NCBI GenBank assembly: GCA_015065785.1
Contig: SVPR01000003.1
Location: 1 to 64,000 of the forward strand
Origin: Oscillospiraceae bacterium
GTDB lineage: Bacteria; Bacillota; Clostridia; Oscillospirales; Acutalibacteraceae
DNA: 64,000 nt
Reading direction: 5' to 3'
A model generated the notes under the pieces. The model saw nothing but the letters and a program-made list of their open reading frames with translations, did not search any database and was not told where the DNA came from. The first letter of the stretch is position 1, and the number at the start of each line of letters is the position of its first letter. Below are positions 35,602 through 43,423 of the stretch, piece by piece. Position numbers and translations under genes: made by a program.

Positions 35602-35669
35602 GGAATACTCAGTTTTTTGGAGATTTTAAAAAAATATTCATAAAACATTAATGAATTGTCAAAAAAATA

Positions 35670-35698
35670 TTGACTTTTTAATGATTTTAATGTATCTT
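35670..35698 (+). promoter_or_regulatory. promoter of first repeat-stalk gene
   Basis: TTGACT (35670-35675), 17-nt spacer, TATCTT (35693-35698). Same architecture as the promoter of the paralogue at 36893-36921. Confidence 0.5.
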
Positions 35699-35776
35699 TA
35701 TTCTATAAACGTGTGAAAGCACGACTTATAAGTTTTAAATGGATGTTTCCAAGATTTTGAAAGGGGTATAATACCA

Positions 35777-36811
35777 ATGAAAAGTTCAGACTTAAAAGTT
35801 GTAGCTATTATTCTCAGTATTGCTTTATTCTTCACAATTATCACAAGTAATGCTGTTTCAATAGCTTCAGTTGTAATCCTCGCAAAAGGTGGCACAGGTG
35901 CTCCTGTTCAGACTGTTGCTCCTGGCACAGATGTTCAGCAACAACAAGGTACAACAAACAATGGCAGTGGCTATGTTGACAACTCTGGTAATCAGGGTAG
36001 CACAGTAACACCAGACGCAACAACACCAAGTGGTGATGCAGGTAACACAGGTAATACAGGTAATACTGGCAACACAGGTAATACCGGCAACACAGGTAAC
36101 ACAGGTAATACTGGTAACACAGGCAACGCAGGTGGCAACACAGGTAACACAGGCAATGCAGGTGGCAACCAAGGTGGTGCTCAGGCAGGTGCTATTGACC
36201 AGGCTGCTCTTAAAATTTTCCAGGATGCTGTAAATGATATTAAAAACAATGCTTCTGCTGGTTACAAAAACAAAGCATGGCAAGTTATAAAAGAAATCAA
36301 CATTGGTAACTCAATTCTTGAGAATATCATCAAGGGTTTCGTAACATCAGAAGAAAAAGCTGAAACAAAAGATAATCCTAAGGGCTCAGAAGATTGTCAG
36401 AATCGTATGCCTGTAAGTAACCCACAATTATCAGAGATTGAAAGCGTTAAACAGGAAAAGAAAGACGGTAACCTTGTTATTACTATCGTTATGAAGGATA
36501 AGGTTAATCCTGAAGAGGGTAAGGATGGCGTAGCACTTATGTCAAGAGACCTTCTCTACTTAACAGCAGTTACAAACGAAATTGAAAACAACAAGGCTAT
36601 TCAGGCTGTTGTAAGAGAGCTTGAAACTGCAGAATTAAATTACCAGAAATTTACAGTTGTTGCTACAATGACTGCAGATGGTAAGCAGTTCAAGGAAATT
36701 ACTCACTACTGCGAAGCAGCTTTAACTGCTAAAGCAAAGCTTATTGTTGGTTCACTTGAGGGTAGCGGTGTTCTTGTATTCAATGCAAGATATTGGGATT
36801 TCGTATATTAA
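35777..36811 (+). CDS. membrane-anchored protein with collagen-like Gly-Asn-Thr stalk
   Basis: 344 residues. The first about 40 residues (one membrane segment, AIILSIALFFTIITSNAV) are almost identical to the next gene. Then comes a low-complexity linker and a Gly-X-Y run at about 89-130 with nine GNT triplets plus GNA/GGN variants. A C-terminal alpha-beta domain (about 140-344) with MKDKVNPEEG resembles that of the paralogue. The N-terminus without a classical cleavage site suggests the protein stays in the membrane with the stalk and domain outside. Function unknown. A terminator follows at 36834. Confidence 0.8.
   Translation: MKSSDLKVVAIILSIALFFTIITSNAVSIASVVILAKGGTGAPVQTVAPGTDVQQQQGTTNNGSGYVDNSGNQGSTVTPDATTPSGDAGNTGNTGNTGNTGNTGNTGNTGNTGNTGNAGGNTGNTGNAGGNQGGAQAGAIDQAALKIFQDAVNDIKNNASAGYKNKAWQVIKEINIGNSILENIIKGFVTSEEKAETKDNPKGSEDCQNRMPVSNPQLSEIESVKQEKKDGNLVITIVMKDKVNPEEGKDGVALMSRDLLYLTAVTNEIENNKAIQAVVRELETAELNYQKFTVVATMTADGKQFKEITHYCEAALTAKAKLIVGSLEGSGVLVFNARYWDFVY
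36041..36171 (+). repeat. 9-nt collagen-like coding repeat
   Basis: Tandem GGTAAYACN-type units coding Gly-Asn-Thr. Third positions vary, so the repeat is old enough to have drifted or is under coding constraint. Any change in copy number keeps the frame. Confidence 0.85.
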
Positions 36812-36833
36812 TAAAACCCTTTTAGAATTACAT

Positions 36834-36866
36834 AAGACCGATTTGTGCAAACAAATCGGTCTTTTT
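36834..36866 (+). terminator. terminator after first repeat-stalk gene
   Basis: Perfect 13-bp stem AAGACCGATTTGT/ACAAATCGGTCTT with GCAA loop and T run. Confidence 0.85.
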
Positions 36867-36892
36867 TGTTTATCTTAACAATAAAATATATA

Positions 36893-36921
36893 TTGACATT
36901 TCTGTTATTTTGAGGTAATCT
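36893..36921 (+). promoter_or_regulatory. promoter of second repeat-stalk gene
   Basis: TTGACA (36893-36898), 17-nt spacer, TAATCT (36916-36921). Confidence 0.5.
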
Positions 36922-36980
36922 ATTATTGTATATAAATATGCCTAATAAGATGGCTGAAAATTGAAAGGGGTATAATACCA

Positions 36981-38063
36981 ATGAAAAGCTCAGACTTAAA
37001 AGTTGTAGCTATTATTCTCAGTATTGCTTTATTCTTCACAATTATTACAAGTAATGCTGTTTCAATAGCTTCAGTTGTAATTCTCGCAAAGGGTGGCACA
37101 GGCGCTGCTCAGACAACACCAGGTGGCACAACTTCTACAACACCGGGCGGTACAACTTCTACAACACCAGGTGGTACAACTTCTACAACACCGGGCGGAA
37201 CAACTTCTACAACACCAGGCGGCACAACTTCTACAACACCAGGTGGTACAACTTCTACAACACCAGGCGGTACAACTTCTACAACACCAGGCGGTACAAC
37301 TTCTACAACACCAGGTGGTACAACTTCTACAACACCAGGTGGCACAACACAGAAACCTGCAGGTCAGACAAAAACTGCTAAAGAAGTTCTTGACATTTAC
37401 ACAAAGGTTATGAATAAAGCTAAAGCAGATAAACCTGCTTACACAAAGGTTGAGTATCAGGAGCTTCCAAGCGATGCAAACAGCCGTGTTATTTCAAAGG
37501 GTGCAAATCTTGTTGGTACACTTCTTGACCTTGTTGACAGACTTGGTATTATGACTACTCCTGAGGCTGCAAAAGCTGATCCTGACATTTCTGAAAAAGG
37601 CTCAGATATGCGATGGTTCCCTGTTTATAAAGAAGAAAAAGGTTGCTATCTTACAGATGTAAGTGCTATTAAAGATTATAACTATGAAGATTTAGGTGGC
37701 GACAAGGCAAGAGTTACTATCATTCTTAAAGATGAACTCAATCCAGAGCCAATGGCAGAGGGTGCAACATCTTCTCCAAGCAACACAGGTGCTATTTTCT
37801 CACCACTCGCTAAGGCTGATATTGATGAAACAATCAATGGTGGTGTTGTTAAAGCGGTTATTCAAGGTGTTACTTATAGCCTTAATTACCACGATTGCAC
37901 AGCAATTATTGAATATAACACAAAAACTAATGAGCTTATTAAGGTTGAGCAATATATGAATGTTGCAATTTCCGGCGGCGGTAAGATTTTTGGTATTTCT
38001 GAAATCAAAATTGATAAACAAGAGCTTATAAATACAATTCTTATTACAGATTTCCAATATTAA
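36981..38063 (+). CDS. membrane-anchored paralogue with TTPGGTTS repeat stalk
   Basis: 360 residues. The N-terminal membrane segment and the leader before the ATG are nearly identical to the gene at 35777, showing recent duplication or gene conversion. The stalk (about 45-124) is ten 8-residue units TTPGGTTS. The C-terminal domain (about 130-360) keeps similarity to its paralogue (LKDELNPEP against MKDKVNPEE, aromatic C-terminus). Thr-rich stalks of this kind are usual O-glycosylation or wall-spanning linkers. No sortase motif or catalytic motif is visible. Function unknown. Confidence 0.8.
   Translation: MKSSDLKVVAIILSIALFFTIITSNAVSIASVVILAKGGTGAAQTTPGGTTSTTPGGTTSTTPGGTTSTTPGGTTSTTPGGTTSTTPGGTTSTTPGGTTSTTPGGTTSTTPGGTTSTTPGGTTQKPAGQTKTAKEVLDIYTKVMNKAKADKPAYTKVEYQELPSDANSRVISKGANLVGTLLDLVDRLGIMTTPEAAKADPDISEKGSDMRWFPVYKEEKGCYLTDVSAIKDYNYEDLGGDKARVTIILKDELNPEPMAEGATSSPSNTGAIFSPLAKADIDETINGGVVKAVIQGVTYSLNYHDCTAIIEYNTKTNELIKVEQYMNVAISGGGKIFGISEIKIDKQELINTILITDFQY
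37113..37352 (+). repeat. 24-nt tandem coding repeat, ten units
   Basis: Ten 24-nt units coding TTPGGTTS (last unit ends in Gln). Units differ mainly at third positions of Pro and Gly codons. High identity makes slippage or recombination length change likely, always in frame. The reverse strand shows an open frame here only because of the repeat. Confidence 0.9.
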
Positions 38064-38070
38064 GAAAAAT

Positions 38071-38098
38071 GAAAACCATCTCAAATGAGATGGTTTTC
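38071..38098 (+). terminator. terminator after second repeat-stalk gene
   Basis: Stem GAAAACCATCTC/GAGATGGTTTTC with AAAT loop, 7 nt after the stop; weak T run. Confidence 0.65.
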
Positions 38099-38115
38099 TA
38101 ATTAGAGGTTTTGTT

Positions 38116-38448
38116 ATGAAATTAAAAATATTTTCATTATTACTTTCTTTAATTGCTTGTGCTTCACTCTTCATTCTTCCTGTCAGTGCAAGTGCATCGG
38201 TTGAATTACCAATAGATGTAAATGAAAGATATACTGACATCAATTATCGCGACGAAACTAATGTTTACGGCGAAGTTGTTACAGAAGAGGAACAACAGGA
38301 CTTAGAAACCAGGAAAACGGTTTATATAGTAATTCTCTCCATTCTCTTCGTGGTTTCAATTGTAATTCTCATAGTTACGGTAAAAAGGGCGAAGGACGAC
38401 AAACTTCTTCCAGAGGAAAAAGAGGAAACAGGAAGCAGGAAACAGTAA
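38116..38448 (+). CDS. small exported membrane protein
   Basis: 110 residues. A signal peptide (KIFSLLLSLIACASLFILPVSA), an acidic external region (about 25-65), one membrane helix (about 68-90) and a short charged tail. The last residues (EETGSRKQ) are coded by heptamer units of the repeat element that begins at 38424, so the natural C-terminus appears to be replaced or extended by the repeat. Located just after the two repeat-stalk genes and possibly part of the same surface locus. Function unknown. Confidence 0.65.
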   Translation: MKLKIFSLLLSLIACASLFILPVSASASVELPIDVNERYTDINYRDETNVYGEVVTEEEQQDLETRKTVYIVILSILFVVSIVILIVTVKRAKDDKLLPEEKEETGSRKQ

Positions 38449-38695
38449 ACAGGATTTTTGAAATTGAAAAATGAAAGTTGAAAATTGTGGGACCTGCGGT
38501 CGGCTTTATATTCGTTTTGTTTAAGATAAGAGATAATAGTGGATGGAGAATAGTTTCGGACCTGCGTTGGCGATTATAATTAAATAACAACAAAAATATC
38601 CTATCATTTAAAGTTGGTTTTAAGAACAGCTAAAAATGATAGGATGTCTTTTTTCTATTGTTACCTGTTTTCTGCTTTCTGTTTCCTGTTTTCTG
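38424..38695. repeat. composite heptamer-arm element between convergent genes
   Basis: Outer left arm GGAAACA, GGAAGCA, GGAAACA, GTAAACA (38424-38451); second array GAAATTG, AAAAATG, AAAGTTG, AAAATTG (38460-38487) with core GGGACCTGCGGTCGGC; a third degenerate array (about 38522-38552) with core GGACCTGCGTTGGCG and ATTATAATT; the conserved hairpin (38598-38645); outer right arm CCTGTTT, TCTGCTT, TCTGTTT, CCTGTTT (38664-38691). Outer arms are inverted complements. It looks like modules nested within one another. Confidence 0.75.
38598..38645. repeat. conserved hairpin (CTATCATTT family), copy 3
   Basis: Stem ATCCTATCATTT with AAATGATAGGAT, loop starting AAAGTT, then GTCTTTTTT on the plus strand. 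It probably also terminates plus-strand transcription. Confidence 0.7.
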
Positions 38696-38711
38696 AAATC
38701 AAAGAAAGTTT

Positions 38712-39896
38712 TCAACTTTCTTTGATTTCTCCCGCTTTCTTAAGACAAATCTTAGAAACAGCAGGGCCAATGAGCTCATAAACTAATGTTCCACAAAGAA
38801 TGATTGTTCTGATTTCTGTTGCATATTCCGGCAAAACATTTGCAGCGGCAAGTGAAAGACCAATTGCAACACCAGCCTGTGGAATAAGTGCAGGGCCTAA
38901 ATACTTTTTAATATTTTTGTCAGCTTTAGAAATAATCGCACCAAGTGTAGAGCCGAACATCTTACCAAATACTCTGAATACTATGTAAATTACACCTGCA
39001 AGTCCGACTGACGGAAGCACAGACAGCTTTAAATCTGCACCACTTGCTACGAAGAAAAGCATAAAAATAGGTGGGGTGATTTTATCGCACAGCTTCATTA
39101 TGTGGCCTACATCGTTTGACATATTTGCAATTACTGCACCCATTGCCATACAGAAAAGAAGTGACGAAAAACCGACAAGCTGAGAAAGTCCTAATCCAAC
39201 AAAGATAAAGCCTACAATAAGAGCCATTCTGTTGCCGTCTTTTTTGAAATATTTTAACGGAATTAAGAAAATAAATCCTAAAATTGCACCAACAACCAAG
39301 GCACCGCCAATTTCAATAACGGGAGCTAAAACTAATTCTTTAACAGAAGTTGCAGTGCCTGCTAAAGCAGTGGCAAGTGCAATTGAGAGCGAATACATAA
39401 TAAGCGCAGTTGCGTCATCAATAGCAACAACCGAAAGCAAGGCTTCGCTAACAGGGCCTTTTGCCTTGTATTGTTTAATAACCATTATTGTCGCCGCAGG
39501 AGCAGTAGCAGCCGCAATTGAGGCTAACACAAGCGAGAATGTAGGTGTGTGACCTGTTGCCATTAAAGCTATTACAACAAAAACTACGGCAAATAATGAC
39601 TCAAGACAAGCAATAATAATCGGCGTTGCACCTACGCGCTTAAAATAGCTTATTTTAAATTCATTACCTATGGAAAAGGCAATGAAGCCTAAAGCACAGT
39701 CAGAAATAATAGAAATATCGCTTACGAATTCTTCTGATAAAAGACCTAATACACCGGGGCCAATTAAAAGTCCTGCCAAAAGGTAGCCTGTAACATTAGG
39801 TAGCTTTATGAGCTTCATTAGTCTGCCAACTGCCATACCAACGAAAATCATAATGCCTAAATTTAAAAATGTGTTAAGGGAGAGTGAAGATAACAT
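38712..39896 (-). CDS. cation:proton antiporter, CPA2 type
   Basis: 394 residues, about 12 membrane segments, no TrkA-N domain at the end. Motifs of the CPA2 (KefB/NapA-like) group include GYLLAGLLIGPGVLGLL near the start and the paired acidic site in SVVAIDDATALI near residue 160. It exchanges Na+ or K+ for H+ across the membrane. Its start overlaps the stop of the PII-like gene upstream by one base or so, a sign of tight co-translation. The partner suggests allosteric gating by a small ligand. Confidence 0.88.
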   Translation of the reverse strand: MLSSLSLNTFLNLGIMIFVGMAVGRLMKLIKLPNVTGYLLAGLLIGPGVLGLLSEEFVSDISIISDCALGFIAFSIGNEFKISYFKRVGATPIIIACLESLFAVVFVVIALMATGHTPTFSLVLASIAAATAPAATIMVIKQYKAKGPVSEALLSVVAIDDATALIMYSLSIALATALAGTATSVKELVLAPVIEIGGALVVGAILGFIFLIPLKYFKKDGNRMALIVGFIFVGLGLSQLVGFSSLLFCMAMGAVIANMSNDVGHIMKLCDKITPPIFMLFFVASGADLKLSVLPSVGLAGVIYIVFRVFGKMFGSTLGAIISKADKNIKKYLGPALIPQAGVAIGLSLAAANVLPEYATEIRTIILCGTLVYELIGPAVSKICLKKAGEIKES

Positions 39897-40231
39897 CAGT
39901 GTGACATTCCCTCCAGATAATCAATAGGCAAGGTGAAGAGAATACCTGTGTCAGGTTTGTCGAGTCCACCTGTTACATCATTTGTGATTTTTGAAATTTC
40001 TTTAACCATTTCTTCCTTGGTTACCATAAGAATTGTTTTATTTTCAGTGTGTTCAGGGTTAAAAAGACTTCTTAAAGAACCAATAAACCTGAATTCATCG
40101 TGTTCGTATAATTCCTGAAGCATACCTTTACTGTCAATAATTGTAGCACCGGAAATTTTATTTTCGGTAAACGCTTCTAAAAGCTCTTCAAGACATTCTG
40201 TTTTATTTAAGATTATAACTAAAAGCTTCAA
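39896..40231 (-). CDS. PII-like regulatory protein
   Basis: 111 residues, start TTG 40231 with GGAG about 8 nt upstream. The fold pattern matches PII-like proteins: KLLVIILNKTECLEELLEAF (strand-helix), SGATIIDSKGM leading to a T-loop-like region, and TGILFTLPIDYLEGM at the end. It lacks the classical GlnB T-loop tyrosine segment. Its gene overlaps an antiporter gene, a pairing like other PII-like regulators next to their transporters. The ligand (for example a nucleotide) is unknown. Confidence 0.75.
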   Translation of the reverse strand: MKLLVIILNKTECLEELLEAFTENKISGATIIDSKGMLQELYEHDEFRFIGSLRSLFNPEHTENKTILMVTKEEMVKEISKITNDVTGGLDKPDTGILFTLPIDYLEGMSH

Positions 40232-40369
40232 AATAATGCTCCTTTCGTTGCCTTGTTATTTTGAATAAATTTTATCATTCTCAATATTTTTTTACAATGT
40301 GATAATTGTATAAACTTAATATTATTAGTAGTGGATTTTTATTCAAAATAACAATTTGAAAAAAAGCAC

Positions 40370-40398
40370 TTTACTTTAGCGTGCTAATGTGATAATAT
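40370..40398 (+). promoter_or_regulatory. promoter of amino-acid ABC operon
   Basis: TTTACT (40370-40375), 17-nt spacer, TAATAT (40393-40398). Confidence 0.5.
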
Positions 40399-40450
40399 GA
40401 TAACACAAAAACAGAAACACTAAGGTGTTTTAAATTTGGAGGTACATAAA

Positions 40451-41269
40451 ATGAAAAAAGTATTAGCATTAGTTTTAAGTCTTGTACTCGTAGTTGGCGT
40501 TGTTGCTGTTTTTGCTGCTTGTGGTGGCGATAAAGAGCCAACAGGTGATGAAGCAAAGAAAACAGTTATTGTTGGTTACACAATTTATGAACCAATGAAC
40601 TACAAAGATGAAAATGGTAAACTCGTAGGTTTTGATACAGAACTTGCAGAAAAAGTTTTTGGTAACTTAGGTTACAAAGTTGTTTTCCAAGAAATTGACT
40701 GGAACAACAAATATACTGACCTTAACACAAACACAATTGACTGTGTATGGAATGGTTTTACTGCTAACACAGCAGATGATGACGGTGTTTTACGTTCAGA
40801 AAAAGTTGACTTCTCATATAACTATATGGAAAACCGTCAGGTAGTTGTTGTTAAAGCAGATGCAGGTATTGAAAAGGCAGAAGACCTCAATGGTAAACTC
40901 GGTATTGCTGAAAGCGGTTCAGCTGGTGAAACTTATGCAAAAGCATTTGAAGGTACAACATTCAAAGGCTTCACAAAACAAACAGATTGCCTTGTTGACA
41001 TTAAAGCAGGTACAGCAGACTTCGCAGTAGTTGACGCACAGCTTGCAAAGAGCTATGTTGGTAAGGGTGACTATGCAGACCTTAAAATCGTTGATGGTCT
41101 TTCAAGTGATGTTGAATACTATGCAATCGGCTTCAAAAAAGGTAGTGAGCTTACTGCAAATGTTAACGCACAGCTCGATGCATTAGCAAAAGATGGTACA
41201 ATCGCAGCTCTTGCAGAAAAATATGGTGTTCAGAACACTGCAATCACAGATTTCTCTGACCAGAAATAA
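40451..41269 (+). CDS. amino-acid ABC transporter substrate-binding lipoprotein
   Basis: 272 residues. Lipoprotein signal peptide with lipobox FAAC and lipidated Cys24, then a SBP_bac_3 domain (about 35-260) with KVIVGYTIYEPMNYKD-like start, GFDTELAEKVF and the CVWNGFTANTADDDG hinge. It captures a polar or acidic amino acid (or cystine/glutamine) outside the cell. ATG 40451 is preferred over the upstream ATG because GGAGG lies 7 nt ahead. First gene of a three-gene importer. Confidence 0.92.
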   Translation: MKKVLALVLSLVLVVGVVAVFAACGGDKEPTGDEAKKTVIVGYTIYEPMNYKDENGKLVGFDTELAEKVFGNLGYKVVFQEIDWNNKYTDLNTNTIDCVWNGFTANTADDDGVLRSEKVDFSYNYMENRQVVVVKADAGIEKAEDLNGKLGIAESGSAGETYAKAFEGTTFKGFTKQTDCLVDIKAGTADFAVVDAQLAKSYVGKGDYADLKIVDGLSSDVEYYAIGFKKGSELTANVNAQLDALAKDGTIAALAEKYGVQNTAITDFSDQK

Positions 41270-41287
41270 TTTATTGGAGTTTAATAT

Positions 41288-41983
41288 ATGACTTTTTTAG
41301 AAGTTACATCGTTTTTGTTTGATGGCTTCATAATATCGTTATTGATCTTTGGGGTGACCTTATTATTAGGTGCACCCCTCGGATTGCCTATAGCGTTCTG
41401 TTCTATGAGCCGTTTCAAGCCTTTAAAATATCTTTCAAAAGTAATAGTGTGGATTGTAAGAGGGATTCCTCTTATGCTACAGATTTTTATAATTTACTAT
41501 GTGCCTGGTCTCGTGTTTGGTTTTCAGTTATTCGGTCAGGTTGACAGATATTTCTTATTAGAATATGGAATAATGGATGCCGGTAGAATTACTGCAGTTT
41601 TAATTGCATTTACTCTTAATTATGCTTGTTATTTCTCTGAAATTTACAGAGGTGGTATTGAAAGTATTTCAAAAGGTCAGTACGAAGCAGGTTATGTTTT
41701 AGGTATGACTAAATCTCAGATTTTCAGAAAAATCATTTTAAAGCAGGTTATTCAGAGAATTGTTCCGCCAATGAGCAATGAAATTATTACGCTCATTAAG
41801 GATACTGCTCTTGCTAACTGCATTATGGTTTGTGAAATTATTAAGCAGGCGAAAGAGCTTGCCGCAACAAAAGCTATGATTTGGCCGTTGTTCTACACAG
41901 GCGTTTTCTACTTATTATTTGTAGGACTGCTTACAGTAGTTTTGGGCAAATTGGAAAAGAAACTGAGTTATTTCAGGAGTTAA
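41288..41983 (+). CDS. amino-acid ABC transporter permease
   Basis: 231 residues, about five membrane segments, His/Glu/Gln-type permease. The EAA loop is visible as YEAGYVLGMTKSQIFRKIIL. TGG-AG site before ATG 41288, 18 nt after the binding protein. It probably works as a homodimer since only one permease gene is present. Confidence 0.92.
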   Translation: MTFLEVTSFLFDGFIISLLIFGVTLLLGAPLGLPIAFCSMSRFKPLKYLSKVIVWIVRGIPLMLQIFIIYYVPGLVFGFQLFGQVDRYFLLEYGIMDAGRITAVLIAFTLNYACYFSEIYRGGIESISKGQYEAGYVLGMTKSQIFRKIILKQVIQRIVPPMSNEIITLIKDTALANCIMVCEIIKQAKELAATKAMIWPLFYTGVFYLLFVGLLTVVLGKLEKKLSYFRS

Positions 41984-41986
41984 GTT

Positions 41987-42772
41987 ATGTCGATTTTAGA
42001 GGTAAAAAACATTAAAAAAGCTTTCGGTAAAACCGAGGTTTTAAAGGATGTAAGCTTCACATTAGAAGAGGGCGAAGTTTTAAGCATTATTGGTTCATCG
42101 GGTAGCGGTAAAACAACTATTCTCCGTTGTATAAATCAGCTTGAAACTGCTGACAGTGGCTTTATAAAGGTTAATGGCGAGGTTTTCTTTGATGGTAATA
42201 ATAAATCAAAGAAAGAGGACCCTAAGGAGAAAAGAAGAAAACAGCTTTTAGTAGGGCTTGTTTTCCAGAACTTCAACCTTTTTCCGCAGTATAATGTTTT
42301 AGAAAATGTTACACTTGCGGCGAAGCTTCAGGCTAAAGAGTTACCGGATTATAAAGAAAATAAAGCAAAAATAAATGAAGAAATTGACAGAAAGGCTAAA
42401 GATATTTTAGGCAAGGTTGGTCTTTTAGATAAGCTTTCTAACTACCCTTGTGAGCTTTCAGGTGGTCAACAGCAAAGAGTTTCAATTGCCCGTGCTTTAG
42501 TGCTTGAGCCAAAAATTCTTTTCTTTGATGAACCAACTTCTGCACTTGACCCTGAACTTACAGGTGAAATTTTAAAGGTTATTAAAAGCCTTGCAGAAGA
42601 AAAGGTAACAATGGTTATTGTTACTCACGAAATGTCATTTGCAAAGGCAGTTTCTTCAAAGGTTATTTTTATGGATAACGGCGTTATTGAAGAAGAGGGC
42701 ACACCTGAAGAAGTGTTCGATAACCCAAAATCACACAGAACTAAAGAATTTATTTCTAAGTTTGAGGATTAA
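41987..42772 (+). CDS. amino-acid ABC transporter ATPase (GlnQ type)
   Basis: 261 residues with Walker [10 protein letters not shown], signature LSGGQQQR and Walker [12 protein letters not shown], and the polar amino-acid family ending [16 protein letters not shown]. It carries a slightly longer helical insert (about 70-125) than GlnQ. It starts 3 nt after the permease. Terminator at 42803. Confidence 0.93.
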   Translation: MSILEVKNIKKAFGKTEVLKDVSFTLEEGEVLSIIGSSGSGKTTILRCINQLETADSGFIKVNGEVFFDGNNKSKKEDPKEKRRKQLLVGLVFQNFNLFPQYNVLENVTLAAKLQAKELPDYKENKAKINEEIDRKAKDILGKVGLLDKLSNYPCELSGGQQQRVSIARALVLEPKILFFDEPTSALDPELTGEILKVIKSLAEEKVTMVIVTHEMSFAKAVSSKVIFMDNGVIEEEGTPEEVFDNPKSHRTKEFISKFED

Positions 42773-42802
42773 ATTGAAAATCGTATTTATTGAAACAAAA
42801 CA

Positions 42803-42834
42803 AACCTCACCGATTATTACCGGCGAGGTTTTTT
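42803..42834 (+). terminator. terminator of amino-acid ABC operon
   Basis: Stem AACCTCACCG/CGGCGAGGTT with one mismatch, then TTTTTT. The rest of the gap to 43008 shows nothing I can support. Confidence 0.8.
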
Positions 42835-43008
42835 ATATTAAGCAAAAATCGCTTGAGGTGGCTATTCTGTGGGCAATTTTTCAGTTACGAAAGCTTACCA
42901 CCGCCCCTGATTTATGCGGATTTTTACTTAATATATATTATGTGGAAGAAATAAAATCTGTGAGTAGAAAATAACATAAAAGCGAAAGAAAATTTGTTCG
43001 TTTAAATA

Positions 43009-43037
43009 TTGTAATCTCAAGTTTAATATGTTATAAT
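43009..43037 (+). promoter_or_regulatory. toxin mRNA promoter, module 1
   Basis: TTGTAA (43009-43014), 17-nt spacer, TATAAT (43032-43037). Predicted start near 43044 gives a 5' leader of about 160 nt. Confidence 0.65.
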
Positions 43038-43204
43038 GCCAATGTGGAAACTCACCATTTGCTATTGAGTTTTAATCTTTTTGTAAATGGTTGATGGTAA
43101 AAAGGCGGTTACCTCCTTGACCTGCGGTAAGCGGTTGGAGGTGCATTTGCTTCCGTAGGTGGATTTGAATTCCCAAAAATCTTACCAAAGGAGGATGTAG
43201 TGCA

Positions 43205-43303
43205 ATGACTTTTTCTTTGTTTATAAGTACGATTGGATTTATTGGTGCATTAGCCAGCATTATTTCCTTAATTGTTTACATATACGATAGAAAGAAAAAG
43301 TAA
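43205..43303 (+). CDS. type I toxin-like membrane peptide, module 1
   Basis: 32 residues: MTFSLFISTIGFIGALASII then SLIVYIYDRKKK. One hydrophobic segment and a Lys/Arg tail, the plan of small holin-like and TxpA/BsrG-type type I toxins. AGGAGG lies 10 nt upstream of the ATG. The leader holds an ACCTCCTT segment (43111-43118) that could pair with this ribosome site, and two segments complementary to the 3' end of the mRNA. An antisense RNA is predicted to overlap the 3' end. Toxic activity is inference from design, not shown by sequence. Confidence 0.65.
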   Translation: MTFSLFISTIGFIGALASIISLIVYIYDRKKK

Positions 43304-43417
43304 GCCGTCTCCAGCACAGACGACTTACTTGATTCGAGATTAAATCTCACTTCTTGTTAACTTTTCTGTGGTAACCGTCTTGGGTTTCCACAACCTTTTT
43401 GAAAGAAATCTTCTTTC
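43298..43417 (-). ncRNA. antisense (antitoxin) RNA, module 1
   Basis: Promoter on the minus strand: TTGACA (43447-43452), 17-nt spacer, TATATT (43424-43429). Transcript of about 120 nt, ending at a hairpin (43298-43330) followed on the minus strand by CTTTTTCTTTCT. In this direction the stem has a G-U pair where the sense strand has a C-A mismatch, so termination should favour the antisense. It overlaps the toxin stop codon and 3' region. Confidence 0.65.
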
Positions 43418-43423
43418 ATACAT

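Noticed and set aside
35867-36283. Cys/Thr/Val-rich 138-codon minus-strand frame
   Set aside because: It is antisense to the GNT repeats; its composition is forced by the repeat.
37109-37345. Open frame on the minus strand coding Val-Val-Pro-Pro-Gly repeats
   Set aside because: It is the mirror of the TTPGGTTS coding repeat and has no start context of its own.
37113-37352. Regular repeat spacing that could suggest a CRISPR array
   Set aside because: Units of 24 nt are directly adjacent with no spacers and encode TTPGGTTS in frame inside a larger gene.
42618-42974. 118-codon plus-strand frame past the end of the amino-acid ABC operon
   Set aside because: It overlaps the ATPase in another frame and runs through the operon terminator, with no ribosome site.
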